Source of the DNA: Saccopteryx bilineata
Taxonomy: Eukaryota; Chordata; Mammalia; Chiroptera; Emballonuridae
Assembly: GCF_036850765.1 (NCBI RefSeq)
Contig: NC_089490.1
Span: 99,994,074-100,058,073, forward strand
DNA length: 64,000 bases
Reading direction: 5' to 3'
Shown here: piece by piece, positions 1-11,574 of the stretch
How the letters are laid out: each line of letters opens with the position of its first letter
Numbering within the stretch: the stretch's first letter is position 1
Program-made: the position numbers and the translations under genes
The notes under the pieces: model-generated
Database searches by the model: none
The model's input: only the letters and a program-made list of their open reading frames with translations
What the model was told of the DNA's origin: nothing

Positions 1-1653
1 CACCTCCAAGCCCAGCACAATTAGCAGCCATTTGCAGATTGCTTTGTAGTTCAAGCCAAGTGGCCCTGGACAGAACACAGGCATTGACTGACCTTGTCCT
101 GCACCTCCCCAGAGCCAGCAGACCTGCTGAAAAGCTTAAGAGCATGTCACAACACCACCCAATCACCTCTACAGAAACACACTCAGGGGTAAACTCAGTG
201 GGCACCAGAGCCCCACTGAAGTAAGTCTTGCTCTGTGGGCTGCTGCTCTCCACAGCTGATCTTCCACAGTGGTAGGAAGTTGGTGTTCAGTGGTCATAGC
301 CAGTCTTTGCAGCTGATTGGCCTGTGAGTAAATCATTCCTATTGATGTGCCAACAGCAATCAAGCCTCAACTACAGCAGCAGGGGTACACTACCACACAG
401 GGGGTGAGGTGGGAGGACAACTGGAATGCCCAACTTGAGTGATCAGAGAAGCTGTGCCACTGGACCCTACAGGACACTTACTACGTTAGGCAATTCTACC
501 AAGCCTGAGAGACATAGCAGCTCTACCTATTACATAGAAACAAACACAGGGAGGCTGCCAAAATAAAAAGACAAAAAAATATTTCCCAAATGAAAGAACA
601 GAACAAAACTCCAGGCACAGAACTAAACAAAATAGAGACAAGCAATCTACTATGTGCTGAGTTCAAAACACTGTTGTAAGGATGCTCAATGCACTTAGGG
701 GTAGAATAGTTGAATTTAGAGAACTTCAACAGCATAAAAAAGGACATGGAAACCATAAAAAAGAACCAGACAGAAATGAAGTTTGCACTAACTAAAATGA
801 AGAATAACTTACAGGGTATCAACAGTAGAGTGGACAAAGCTGAGATTCAAATCAGAGATTTGGAATATAAGGAAGCAAAAAACACACAATCAGAACAGCA
901 AAAAGAAACAAGAATCCCCCCCCAAAAAAATGAAGGACTCTATCTGTAAGGAGCCTCTGGGACACTTCAAGTGTACCAACATTCACATCATGGGGGTGCC
1001 AGAAGGAGACAAGAGAAAGCAAGAAATTGAAAACCTATTTGAAAAAATGACAGAAAACTTCCCTAACCTGGTGAAGGAAATAAACATACATGTCCAGAAG
1101 GTGCAGAGATTCCCAAACAAGATGAACCCACAGAGGTCCACACAAAGACACACAATTAAAATGCAAACAGTTAAAGACAAAGAGAGAATCTTAAAAACAT
1201 CAAGAGAAAACAAGTTAGTTACTTACAAGGAAGCTCCCATAAGACTGTCAGCTGGTTTCTCAACAAAAAGTTTACAGGCCAGAAGGAGTGGCATGAAATA
1301 GTCACAGTAATGAAAAGCAAGGACCTACAACTAACATTACTCTAACCAGAGAAGCTATCATTTAGCAGCAAAAGACATATAAAGAACTTCCCAGCAAGGA
1401 AAAGCTAAAGGGCTTCATCACTACCAAATCAGTATTATATGAAATGTTAAAGAGGCTTCTTTAAGAAGAAAAAAAGATAAAAATATGAACAATAAAATGG
1501 CAACAAATAAATATCTATCAACAAATGAATCTAAAAAATAAATAAGTGAAGATGCAAAACAGACTCATAGATAGAGAGGACATTTTGTTGATTGCCAGAT
1601 GGGAGTGTGGTTGAGGGGATGGAAAGGTGAAGGGATTAAGAAATACAAATTGC
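1..1653 (+). mobile_element. HAL1 (half-LINE) element, 5' part
   Basis: This is a non-LTR element with an L1-type ORF1 but no ORF2. The ORF1 remnant (about 540-1480) is followed directly by a short 3' region with the G-rich stretch typical of L1 3' ends, as in the HAL1 family. Positions 1-540 look like its 5'UTR and may start before the window. The 3' region is broken at about 1653, and its expected continuation (a 'tatggggatgtaaaatacagc'-like L1 3'UTR block) reappears at about 3646. Two or more later L1 insertions lie between. The family name rests on ORF1-only structure and remembered 3' sequence. Confidence 0.75.
540..1480 (+). pseudogene. HAL1/L1 ORF1p remnant, frameshifted
   Basis: This is the decayed RNA-binding ORF1 protein of the HAL1 element. 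Two overlapping frames, 710-949 and 930-1301, carry it. The first has a coiled-coil-like stretch (MKFALTKMKNNLQGINSRVD). The second shows the L1 ORF1 RNA-binding core: IMGVPEGD, ENFPNL, HTIKMQTVKDKERILK, TYKEAPIRLSAGFS, then LQARRSGMK. The frame changes near 935 and a stop follows at 1299-1301, so it cannot make a full protein. In L1 this protein coats the element RNA as a trimer; a HAL1 must borrow reverse transcriptase from L1. Confidence 0.8.
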
Positions 1654-1899
1654 GTGTGGTGGTTACCAGGGGTGGGGGGAGGGAGGACATGGGAGGGAGG
1701 GAGGGAGAGAGTTAGGGGGAGGGGGAGGGGCACAGAGAACTAGATAGAGGGTGGCGGAGGACAATCTGACTTTGGGCGAGGGGTACGCAACATAATTTAA
1801 TGACAAAATAACCTAGACATGTTTTCTTTGAATATATGTACCCTGATTTATTAATGTCATCCCATTACCATTAATAAAAATTTATTTAAAAAAAAAAAA
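1654..1899 (+). mobile_element. 5'-truncated L1 3' end with 16-bp TSD
   Basis: This segment is only an L1 3'UTR: a G-rich polypurine run, an A-rich end and a terminal poly-A at about 1887-1901. It is flanked by a 16-bp direct repeat AAGAAATACAAATTGC at 1638-1653 and 1900-1915, which is a target-site duplication inside the HAL1 3' region. It is therefore a separate short L1 insertion rather than part of the HAL1. Confidence 0.75.
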
Positions 1900-1915
1900 A
1901 AGAAATACAAATTGC

Positions 1916-3169
1916 ATTTTTCTAATCATTAGTGATGTTCAAAATTTTTTTATCTGCCTATTGGCCATCTGTATGTCCTCTTTAGAGAAGTGTCTATTCA
2001 TTTCTTTTGCCCATTTTTTGATTGGATTGTTTGTCTTCCTGGTGTTGAGTTTTAAAAGTTCTTTATAAATTTTGGTTATTAACCCCTTATCAGACGTAAT
2101 GTTGAATATGTTCTCCCATTGTGTGGTTTGTCTTTTATTCTGTTCTTAGTGTCTTTAACTGCACAAAACCTTTTCAGTTTGATATAGTCCCATTTGTTTA
2201 TCCTGCCTTTTATTTCACTTGCCCATGGAGATAAATCAGCAAATATATTGCTGCAAGAGATGTTGGTGAGCTTACTGCCTATGTTTTCTTCTAAGATGCT
2301 TATGGTTTCGCGACTTACATCTTTTATTCATTTTGAGTTTATTTTTGTAAATAGTGTAAGTTGGTGGTTTAGTTTCATTTTTTTGCAGGTAGTTGTTCAA
2401 TTTTCCCAACACCATTTGTTAAAGAGACTGTCTATACTCCATTGTATGCTCTTACCTCCTTTGTCAAATAACAGTTGTCCATAGAACTGTGGGTTTATTT
2501 CTGGGTTCTCTGTTCTGTTCAACATCACTAATCATTAGAGAAATGCAAAATAAAACCACAGTGAGATACCACCTCACACCAGTCAGAATGGTACACATTA
2601 ACAAAACAACACACGATAGGTGCTGGCGAGGATGTGGAGAAAGGGGAACCCACCTGCACTGCTGGGGGGAATGCAGACTGGTGCAGCCACTGTGGAAAAC
2701 AGTATGGAGATTCCTCAAAAAATTAAAAACGGATCTGCTTTTTGACCCAGGATCCCACTTTTAGGAATATATCCCAAGAACTCTATATCACCATCTGAAA
2801 AAAAGACATCGGAACATTTACAGCAAAATGGTGGGATCTTGATAACATGATACAAAGTGAAATAAGTAAATCAGAAAAAAACAGGAACTGCATTATTCCA
2901 TACGTAGGTGGGACATAAAAGTGAAACTAAGAGACATTGATAAGAGTGTGGTGGTTATGGGGGGGAGGGGGGAATGGGAGAGGGATAGGGGGTGGGAGGG
3001 GCACAAAGAAAACAAGATAGAAGGTGACAGAGGACAATCTGACTTTGGGTGGTGGGTATGCAACATAATTGAACGACAAGATAACCTGGACTTGTTATCT
3101 TTGAATATATGTATCCTGATTTATTGATGTCACCCCATTAAAAAAATAAAATTATAAAAAAAAAAAAAG
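1916..3169 (+). mobile_element. L1 3' fragment with 5' inversion (twin priming)
   Basis: Positions 1916-2519 are antisense to the L1 ORF2 C-terminal region. At about 2520 the orientation flips, and 2520-3169 runs sense through the ORF2 end ([33 protein letters not shown]), the 3'UTR and a poly-A tail. The block AACATCACTAATCATTAGAG at 2520 reappears as its reverse complement near 1922-1941. An inverted 5' part joined to a sense 3' part is the signature of twin priming during target-primed reverse transcription. The 5' target duplication is not clear because the site already held another insertion. Confidence 0.75.
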
Positions 3170-3645
3170 AAATGCACCCCCATGTTTATGGCAGCACAGT
3201 GAAGATTTGGAAACAGCCAAAGTGTCCATCGGTGGATAAGTGGATTAAAAAGCAGTGGTATATATATATACAACAGAATACTATGGGGCTATAAAAAAGA
3301 AGGAAATATTACCTTTTGCAACAACATAGATGGACCTGGAAACTATTATGTTAAGTGAAATAAGCCAGGCAGAGAAAGAAAAATACCATTAGACCTCATT
3401 CATTTAAGGAATCCAATGAACAATGTGAACTGAGGAACGGAATTGAGACAGAGGAGGGATCAAAGGGACCAGAGGAAAAGAGGACAGAGGGAAAGGGGAT
3501 GATAGGATGGGATAAACCTAAAGGGAAGGGGGGAGGGTGCTGTAGGGAAGAGGGCAAGGAAGATATTGAGGGGAATACGGGGGAGGGGAGAATGCATTCG
3601 GGGTGACCCTAGAATCTATGTAAACACAGTTAATTAAATAAATAA
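3170..3645 (+). mobile_element. older L1 3' end
   Basis: This is sense L1 sequence starting in the ORF2 3' part ('cccccatgtttatggcagc', a typical L1 block) and running through a purine-rich 3'UTR to an AATAAATAAAATAC end. It is more diverged than the L1 at 1916-3169. Whether it is a separate insertion or the target of its neighbour cannot be settled by eye. Confidence 0.65.
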
Positions 3646-3875
3646 AATACAAATTTTTGTTATAGAATATTTATGGGGATGTAAAATACAGCATAGGGAA
3701 TATATTAAATAATAATCTAATAACTATGATGGATACTAGATTTATTGGGATGATTACTTCATAAATTATATAATTGTCTAACCACTATCCTAAACACCTG
3801 AGATATAAAAGATTATTTAATGTGAACTATAATTACACAATAAATTAAAATATTAAAATAAATAAATACAATAAT
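3646..3875 (+). mobile_element. HAL1/L1 3'UTR continuation
   Basis: Sequence starting near 3646 ('tatggggatgtaaaatacagc'-type block, then an AT-rich tail to about 3875) matches the usual L1/HAL1 3'UTR that should follow the break at 1653. The AAATACAAATT string seen at 1641 and 1903 occurs again at 3645, consistent with repeated use of, or duplication at, one site. Confidence 0.55.
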
Positions 3876-3949
3876 TCTCCCTCATCAAAGGAAAAATTAT
3901 TGAGTCCACCTCTTTCAGATTACCAACTCATCTTCATCCAGATTTTTCA

Positions 3950-4990
3950 GTAACTATATGCTGGTTTCCACACTGTCACTCCACACACAGCAGAAGCACC
4001 TTTGATTCATTTCTACTAGGCACCAACATAATACTTAAATATCTCTTAAACTTCACTCATGCTAAACTGCCTTAGTTTCTCTTCAACTCCCTCAATCTCT
4101 CTTTCCACCTCCCATGACCTTGCATTCTCCTCGTTCTTCTTCTCCTGTCAGATACTCTTGCTAGGCTCTCAGTCTGAACTGCCTTTCCATCTTCTAAAAG
4201 AACACTAGACATTCTTCAAGGTCAACCTAAAATGCCATGTTGTATATGGAAACTTCCCTGACTCCATCCAAAAGAAGAAGTCATCTATACCTTGCACTTA
4301 CTCTTTAAAAGCTCTTATCACATCAAATGGAATTTTTATTTATTAATTCACCAAATATTACTGAGCATCTTCTTGAATTAGGTCCTGTTCCAGGCACTTG
4401 GGACATCTCAATGAACAAAGTCAAGGTCCCTACCTTAAAGGAGTTGCATGCCAGTGGGAATAATTGTGACATACAAGAATATTATGTATAGTATATATTA
4501 GAAGGTTATAAACTCTATGAAAAAAATCACACTAGGAAAAGGAATAAGTAATGCTATGGTAAAGCAAGACAGCCATTGTAAAATCAAATATAGTGTTGGT
4601 GTGTATGTCTCCCTGCTAGATGGTGAGCCTCTTGGAGGCAGAAATCATGTTTTACTCATTTTTATATATCTAGGGCTTAGCCAAGTGCCTGGCACATGGG
4701 AAATTATCATTTATTCATCTGTTCCTTAAGCAAACATCTTTTGAGGAGCTATTCTGCCCCTAAGGACTGTACTAGGCACTATGAATAATATTAACAGTAC
4801 CATTTATTGAGTGCTTATTGTATACCAACTATTTCCATTAATATACGAAGACACAGAGGCTCAGAAAGGTTAAAAATCCTACTAGTCTAAGGTCAAGATG
4901 CTTACAAATGGTTGAACCATGATTTGAACCCAGACAGTCTAACATCAAAACCTGTGTTCTTAGCCACCATGCTACACTGCCTATCTAGCT
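3950..4990. repeat. L2 and MIR relics
   Basis: Positions about 3950-4330 and 4600-4725 resemble the L2 3' region in plus orientation (phrases like 'cttccctgactccatcc' and 'gtgagcctcttggaggcag'). Positions about 4335-4480 resemble an L2 3' end in minus orientation (ACCAAATATTACTGAGCATC, CAGGCACTTGGGACATC). Positions 4790-4990 are a MIR in minus orientation, with the 'gaggctcagaaaggtt' core and 'tttgaacccagacagtcta' tRNA-related end. All are heavily diverged. The rest of 3875-5274 shows nothing I recognise. Confidence 0.55.
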
Positions 4991-5285
4991 TCTGTCCTTA
5001 ACTTGTTTGGAACTAGTCAATAGGACAAATATTAACATAGAGTTCTAGGGTGATCAACCATCCCAGTATTCCTAGGACTGTCCAGGTTTTAGCACTGAAA
5101 ATCCCACATCCCAAGAAATTCCTCAGTCTTAGGCAAGTTGGAACAGTTGATTAATCTAAATATCTTGTCAAATTTTACTTTCTCAAACCACCAACCTTTC
5201 GGTTAACAGCTGAATGCACTAACTGATTGCATTGCAGAGACTTACAGAAATTTCCTTTCTCAATTAGACTTCGTATGGCCATTTA

Positions 5286-5645
5286 TTTATTTACTAATTT
5301 ATTTACTTATTTATTTACTTATTTTTTACAGAGACAGAGAGAGTCAGAGAGAGGGATAGATAGGGACAGGCAGATAAGAACAGAGAGAGATGAGAAGCAT
5401 CAATCATCAGTTTTTTGTTGCGACACCTCAGTTGTTCATTGATTGCTTTCTCATATGCACCTTGACTGTGTGACTTCAGCAGACTGAGTAACCCCTTGCT
5501 CAAGCCAGTGACCTTAGGTCCAAGCTGATGAGCTTTGCTCAAACCAGATGAGCCCACGCTCAAGCTGGCAACCTTGGGATCTCGAACCTGGGTCCTCCAC
5601 ATCACAGTCCAACACTCTATCCACTGCGCCACTGCCTGACCAGGC
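5286..5645 (-). mobile_element. bat tRNA-derived SINE, long design B
   Basis: Read on the minus strand, it has a tRNA-like head with 'gtggcgcagtggatagag' (A box) and 'ggttcgagatccc' (B box), a repetitive 'agcttgagc..' middle, a 'gcacatatgagaaagcaatc' block, a CT-rich region and an A-rich tail, seen as poly-T on the plus strand. Flanking near-repeats ATGGCCATTTA (5275-5285) and ATGGCCCTTTA (5646-5656) are target duplications. RNA polymerase III elements of this kind depend on L1 machinery. Confidence 0.88.
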
Positions 5646-5656
5646 ATGGCCCTTTA

Positions 5657-6240
5657 ATTTAAATGTAGCTGACCTCCCATAGCACTCACAATCTTCCATA
5701 TCTTGGACTATCTTTTCTTATCATACTTACCTTCTCATAAAAATTACATAATTTACTTACTTGTTATATTCAGTATTTATTGCCTGTCAGAGTATAATGC
5801 AAGCACCCAGAACAGTGCCTAGCACTTAAAAATGTATGACCCAGCATGCTAATTCCTCTTGAAAAAATATGCTCTTGTTTTATGGAATCACCATGGAGAG
5901 TTGAGGAAACTTTCCTGGAAGAGCTGTGGTTGACTCAAAGACGGAGTAAGAGTTTGACTAGTTCCCAAAGAGGGGCTCAAGGGTATGTGGAAGATATTTC
6001 AAAGAGAAGAAAAGACTATTTCAAAAACCCAAAGGTGATGACCAACATGGTGGTGTCAGTACATGTATGTGGGTGGTGGGGTGGTTGGGAGAAAGTAGAG
6101 TTGCTGTAATACAAGAAATGAGGCAGGAATTGGCAGAGATAAGGCCAAAGCAGTAAACAAAGTATATTTGGGTTTCCCACTGTCTTTAAGACAGAGTCCA
6201 AAATCTCTTACATGTAAGGTTCTCTATTATACTAACCTCT
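5657..6240. other. single-copy stretch, nothing recognised
   Basis: AT-rich, unique-looking sequence follows the SINE. I see no exon with splice sites, no tRNA and no recognisable repeat. Confidence 0.5.
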
Positions 6241-6945
6241 GACCTTGAGTTCTGCTTCATGCATCTCTCATTCCAGTCAAGCTAAACAATGTGTTAGTCC
6301 CTGTTCATGCTCTAGATTGTCATGCCTTTTATGGCTTTGCAGAAAACGATCCTACTCCTTAAAATGCTCTTCCCCTCTTGATTCTTCCTCAGTCTCCCCC
6401 AACTCAAAGTTTCCTTTTCATGAACACAGAATGCCCCAACCAAAGCAATGCCTTTTGTCTCTAAATGCTCAGAACCATTTACTCACATTTCTAACTCTTG
6501 ATTACCTTCCTTTCTGTCCAGATTACATTTATGAAGAATGTTTCCTCTCTATCTTTCTGCTCTCATTTCTAACCTACCTACCACCCTTCTGAGGACCTTG
6601 GCTTCTTTCTGCTCCGAACAGTGGCTTGCTCCTCTCTCAGGGCCCTCAGCACTGGTGTCCTTCCTGCCCTGGACTCACTCTCTCCACTTCACTGTTTTCT
6701 TCACTTCACTCAGATTTGCTGCTCAGAGGAGCATCTCAGAATTCTTCCCTGGTCCCTGCCACTCTCTGTCACATTACGTCTGTATTTTTATTTCTTTAGA
6801 GAACTCATCAGTATCTATTTTATAAATGTTTTCACTTGAATGTGAGCTCAATGACCTTGTCTGTCTTGTTCACTGCTGACTCCCTAGTGCTTATAACACA
6901 CAATAGGACTCAATAAATATGTGTGGAATGAATGGAAACCTCACG
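6240..6945 (+). repeat. L2 LINE 3' region relic
   Basis: A CT-rich region ends in 'gtgagctcaatgaccttgtc' and 'aataggactcaataaatatg', then GAATGAATGG. This is the characteristic L2 3' end, including the AATAAATAT/GAATGAATG terminus. The two overlapping open frames here (6538-6839) are low-complexity by-products of the relic and not genes. Confidence 0.6.
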
Positions 6946-7119
6946 CCCTCTATTAAATTATGGGCTATTTGAGAACAGAGAAATTCCTTTATATGTCTTT
7001 GAACCCCCTAAGGTGCATCGTCTTTTTCCTAATAGATAGTAGTCATTCTAATATTTATTGAATGAGTGAAAAGAGTTCCTTGGATGTATTCTGATGATTA
7101 AAAAAAAAAAAAACATAAA

Positions 7120-7660
7120 ACTTTTACCCTCACTGCCCAGTAGAATTACTGGAGCACTTGTTAGAAATGTCAATGACCTAGTCCCACACTCTTCAATTCT
7201 GATTTAATTGATCTGGGAAGAAACTTGGACATCAATTTTTTTTATTTTTTATTTTTTATTGAAAGACAGAACAAGAGGGACAGACATACAGGAAAGGACA
7301 TAGATTAGAAGCATCAACTCATAATAGCAGCACCTTAGTTGTTCATTGATTGCTTTTTCATATGTGCCTTGACGGGGGACTCCAGGCAAGCCAATGACCA
7401 CTTGCTCAACCCAGGAACCTCGGGCTCAAACCAGCAACCTTGGGGTCATGTCTATGATCCCATGCTCAAGCCGGTAACCCCATGCTCAAGCTGGACAAGG
7501 TCATGCTCAAGCCAGTGACCTCAGGGTTAAAACCTGGATCCTCAGCATCTCAGACTGAAATTTTATCCACTGCGCCGCCACCTGGTCAGGCAATTTTTTT
7601 AAGTGCCTCAGATGATACTAATGGATAGCTAAGGTTACTCTAAATCCTGCAAAAGAATGC
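7120..7660 (+). mobile_element. MER5-type hAT MITE relic split by a SINE
   Basis: The phrases 'gaattactggagcacttgtt', 'agaaatgtcaatgacctagt' and 'tctgatttaattgatctggg' resemble MER5A, an ancient Charlie-type hAT MITE. A SINE lies at 7243-7591, after which 'aagtgcctcagatgatact' continues the MER5-like sequence. The ends are eroded, so boundaries are approximate. Confidence 0.55.
7243..7591 (-). mobile_element. bat tRNA-derived SINE, long design B
   Basis: On the minus strand it has a degenerate tRNA-like head ('gtggcggcgcagtggataaa'), the repeated 'agcttgagc/ggtcac' middle, 'caaggcacatatgaaaaagc' and a tail seen as poly-T at 7236-7260. The direct repeat CAATTTTTTT at about 7233-7242 and 7591-7600 is the likely target duplication. 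It is more diverged than the copy at 55801-56143 and sits in an older MER5 relic. Confidence 0.85.
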
Positions 7661-9300
7661 CAAATTTAAATAAAATTTTGAATTCTGAACAAGCATTAGG
7701 ACATGGCCATTGATTTTATTCTTGAGTAGCTAGCTCTTCATGAAGAATTGTGACCAAATGCCCTCTTTTGCAAATGCCTGCCAAAATAAATCCCTTAAAA
7801 AAAAGAAAAGAAAGGAAACTACGTCGGTGCCACACACTGAAGGAAGTTACCTGGCAAAGCAAACACCGCTTAGACCCATCTCCTGTTCACAATTTCTTTG
7901 GAAAGAGCATTGGTTAGCTCACCAGTAGACCCCCACAGGTCACAGCAGGGAAATGCTGCTGTGTCATAAAGGCATTTAGAATACCCTCTTGAAACGATTT
8001 GGAGCCTATATGCAAAAGGGTGAATTATACCTCCCTAGCATAGTTTTAATATGACTGCGTAAGCCCATTGTGTTCAGGATTCAATAGGTCCACAATGAAA
8101 TAGGTAGAGAGGGTGTTTGTAAAGCAGAAGAAAGCCTGCCTAATTAGAAAACAAGGAATAGGAAAATAAATAAAGAAGTTGAACAGAGTCAGCTCCGGCT
8201 CTAATTTGCCTGGAGACATCCTAACACTTGCTGCACAATAAATCGAATTTTTGCTGTATACATTCAATATTTGTTAATAAGCTCCCAGCTAGCTTCCCCC
8301 CCCCCCATATTTCCAGCACAAGCAGGGAACAGCATGCTTATTTTCAGGCTGGCATGTGAAATGAGCCACACAGAGGCCACCCCTAGACTATAGTGGGACA
8401 GGCTGACTCAGGAGAAGACTGTTGCCAACTTGCAAACAGGTGTGGGGATGTAAGGGGGAGGGCACAGGTGAGATCCATGGATTTCACATATTATCGCGGG
8501 GAGAAAAATAATGATTTTTTGAAGCAATTTGACAAGAAATTTCTACCCTGCTAGTCAGGGTTAGCATTTCTGAACATAATAAATAACAGGGCTCTTGGAC
8601 AGTCCATTTTTTCTTTATTTTGATATCCTTACAGCAGTAATCATGCCTCTTGTCAAGTGTTATAAAGATAAAGACAAATGTTTCCTATTGCTATTCTGTC
8701 AATGCAGCTCAACCCAAGCCAAAGAAAGGCACCCCTGCCGGATGTGTGGAATGTACCATTTGTCTTGTCTCCACCACAGATTGAGGCACATTCTGTCCCA
8801 ACAGGATGCTCAGGTCACAAAAATAGAAATCCGCTGCTGACAGTGCTGAGGCTTGCTTTGCCTGCTTGCACTGCCATCCCATGTGCATCCCCTCCACCCA
8901 ATTCTGAGATTCATCTTCCTTTGCTGGGACTATCGATTAGACCGTGCAACATCCATAAGGTCAAACAGCAAAACAATCCCTTTGTCAAATAACACGGGCT
9001 TTGGTATCCATGGCTTTTTTTTTTTCTATCAGAAAGATTCCACACAGTAGTCTCTTACTAATGGTAGCAATATTTGAAAAATATAAAATGATTTCCAAAG
9101 ATGTGGTCCAGGAACCCATCTGAAAAAAAAACTTGTTTATGCCAAAACAGATGGAGTTGGGCTTAATTGTTGAACTAAATTGCCATATGGAACAAAACAC
9201 AGCTGATTATTGCATTAACACTAATGTTAATATGCTTCATCATTCTGTTGTCATTGTAGCTACAGTTGTCACCAGACTTTAATCAAAATGTTCATAAGGG
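7660..9300. other. single-copy stretch, possible conserved non-coding DNA
   Basis: Unique-looking sequence with no recognisable transposon. It includes a moderately GC-rich part at about 8340-8960. The small open frames here (up to 104 codons, 8678-8992) have no recognisable domain and overlap on both strands, so I do not call a gene. Confidence 0.4.
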
Positions 9301-9334
9301 AATTTGAATTTTGGAACTTGGGACCCAAAGAGAT

Positions 9335-9400
9335 GTCAGAGATTACCTCATCATTTTACAGATGAGAAAACTGAGGTTTATGGAGGATGAATACAATTTG
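9335..9400 (-). repeat. MIR fragment
   Basis: The string 'cattttacagatgagaaaac' followed by TGAGG is the conserved MIR core in minus orientation. Flanks are too diverged to extend it. The surrounding 9400-11090 stretch looks single-copy, with only a short TG-rich run near 10446-10470. Confidence 0.6.
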
Positions 9401-11091
9401 TATAAAGCGTATACCCTACAGTCTGAAACACACAGGGCACTTCTCATAAGAGAAAAGCCATTTTTAATACAAGATAAAAAAATATCACTACTGCAAATGC
9501 ACATGATAGGAAGTTTGGTGCAATTAGGTGAAATAAACAGAACCACATAATTTGATAAGACTCTTTTTCATGCTTAGCATCTCTTAGTTAAAACCCAGGA
9601 TATTATGTATGTTCTTTTTTTAAATTTTTTGCAATGTTTTCTTACTTGCTATTCTCTTTCTAGGATGTTTTGAGTATTAAAAAAAGAGAGAGAAAATGTT
9701 GTGAATGATAGAAGGAAAACACAAATAAGCCATCGATGATGGTGAGGAAAGGAAAATGGGACACGAAAACAAAAAGACATCATCCATTTTCAAGTATAGT
9801 GAGTGGAATTTTTTTCTCTTAGTTTTTCTCATAACGGTTGATCCTTCCCTGGTCTTCTTTTCTCTGTAAAGTGGAAAATGAATGGGAATTGATCTGAAAA
9901 GCTATTTCAAAAGTTATTACAGGATTGTCAGTAATCCTCTAAACCTAACCTCCATCCTCACTGCTGCCCTTATACCCAACACACAAAACCCTTTGAAAAG
10001 CTAGTGTTGGGAGTCTGAAGTGATAAAACAGTAAACTAGTGGCCATCCCCTACCCCCACCCCAGCTCAGGGTCAGTGACCCAGAAACAAGTAAAAGGAAG
10101 CCTCCAAGTTCTATGAAAGTGATTGTACAGCTGCATTGAATGGCTGCTCTGTTTCATCATTGGTGTTTCATTCCATTGCAGCAAACTTTTAAAAGATGCC
10201 CAAATCCTTTCATTTTCTTAGATACCACCCCTGACAGAATCCTGTTACTTTTCACCTTTAATTTCCCCTATTGCTATTTTTTTTCTATCTTTCCCTGCTT
10301 GTTTGACAGCTCCAACTCTCTCCAAAATATAATTATCTATGCAATTCTGTGCCTAACACACAATCAGAGCTCAGTAACTATTATTGAGTATGTGCATGAA
10401 TCTATCATTTATTGAGCTCCTGAGTTCTAAGTGCTGTGAGCTAGTGTGTGTTGATGTGTGTGTGTGTGCTGTGTATTTGTTAAGTATGAGTAAGGGTGAA
10501 AACCAAGCTAGTACGATAAGAAAGAGACCTAAAATATATAGTAGCATACTTAAGATAGAAGATTCTTTTTCTCCCACATAACAGACAGGGTGAGTGGTAC
10601 AGGGTTAATAAGTAGGTCTGGTCTGCAAAGCCATCCTGAGACTGAAGCTCATGGGTTAGCTCTACCATCTACACACATATGGCTTCCTTTTCTGGGTCTA
10701 AAGTATGACTCCACTTCCCAGCCTGAGGAAATGGGGAGGGAGAATGAGAGGAAGAAAGAGAGAGTAGTAGAGGGCAAGCAGCTTTCTTGGCACACATTTT
10801 ATTTTTCCTTTCACCTCCCATTGGCCACAAGTTTGTCACATGACCAGACCTTAGCTGTAAGAGAAGCTGTGAAATGTAGTTTGAAGCTAGGTGGCCATGT
10901 GCCACCACTAAATAAAATGCAACTGTGGGGTAGTGATAGGAAGGAGAGGTGCCTGTTAATAAAAAGAGAAAAGAAAATGGATGTTAAGAAATGAGTTGTC
11001 TCTACCACAGTGTGTGTTTTGGAGGAAAGAAAAGCAAAAAGAAAACACACTTTGGACTTCACAAAATAAACAACTAATAAAAACATGTGTT

Positions 11092-11570
11092 GTATCAGTA
11101 TGATTTTTCTGTCCCAAACTTAGCACTTAAAACATTTATTTGCTCACAATTCTGTGGATTAACAATTTGAGTTAGGCTCAGATGGGATGAATCCTTTCTG
11201 GTCCACATGTCAGGCTTATGTGTTAGCTGGCTGACAATGGCCTTGGTGGTATATCTTGTGGTTGTCTGGCCATTGGCAGTGGCAAGGAGGTAACTGGCCA
11301 TATGTTCCTCACCATCCACAGGTAAACCTAAGATTATTCACATGTGACCACAGAGTTATCAAGAGTATAAAGAGAGGGTCCTGTGCATAACATTTCTTAA
11401 GGCTCCACCTGCATCATATGTGCTAATGTCTCATTGGCCAAAGCAAGTCCAGACTCAAGGAGCAGAGAAAGAGATGCCACTTCTTGATGAGAGTTGCTGC
11501 AAAGTCACATCACTAAGGGGCATGAATAAAAGGAAGAGGAGGAAGTTATCACCATTTGCAAAAATATCTA
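11092..11570 (+). mobile_element. MLT1-type MaLR LTR relic
   Basis: The order of 'aaacttagcacttaaaacat', 'tttgctcacaattctgtgg', a middle GC-rich part and 'cattggccaaagcaagtcc' followed by GACTCAAGGAG is that of an MLT1-family solo LTR (ERVL-MaLR), an old element common to placental mammals. It holds no coding part. Ends are eroded and no target duplication was found. Confidence 0.55.
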
Positions 11571-11574
11571 CCAT

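Noticed and set aside
8678..8992. A 104-codon frame in single-copy DNA
   Set aside because: No domain, no splice or start context, and competing frames on both strands over the same bases.
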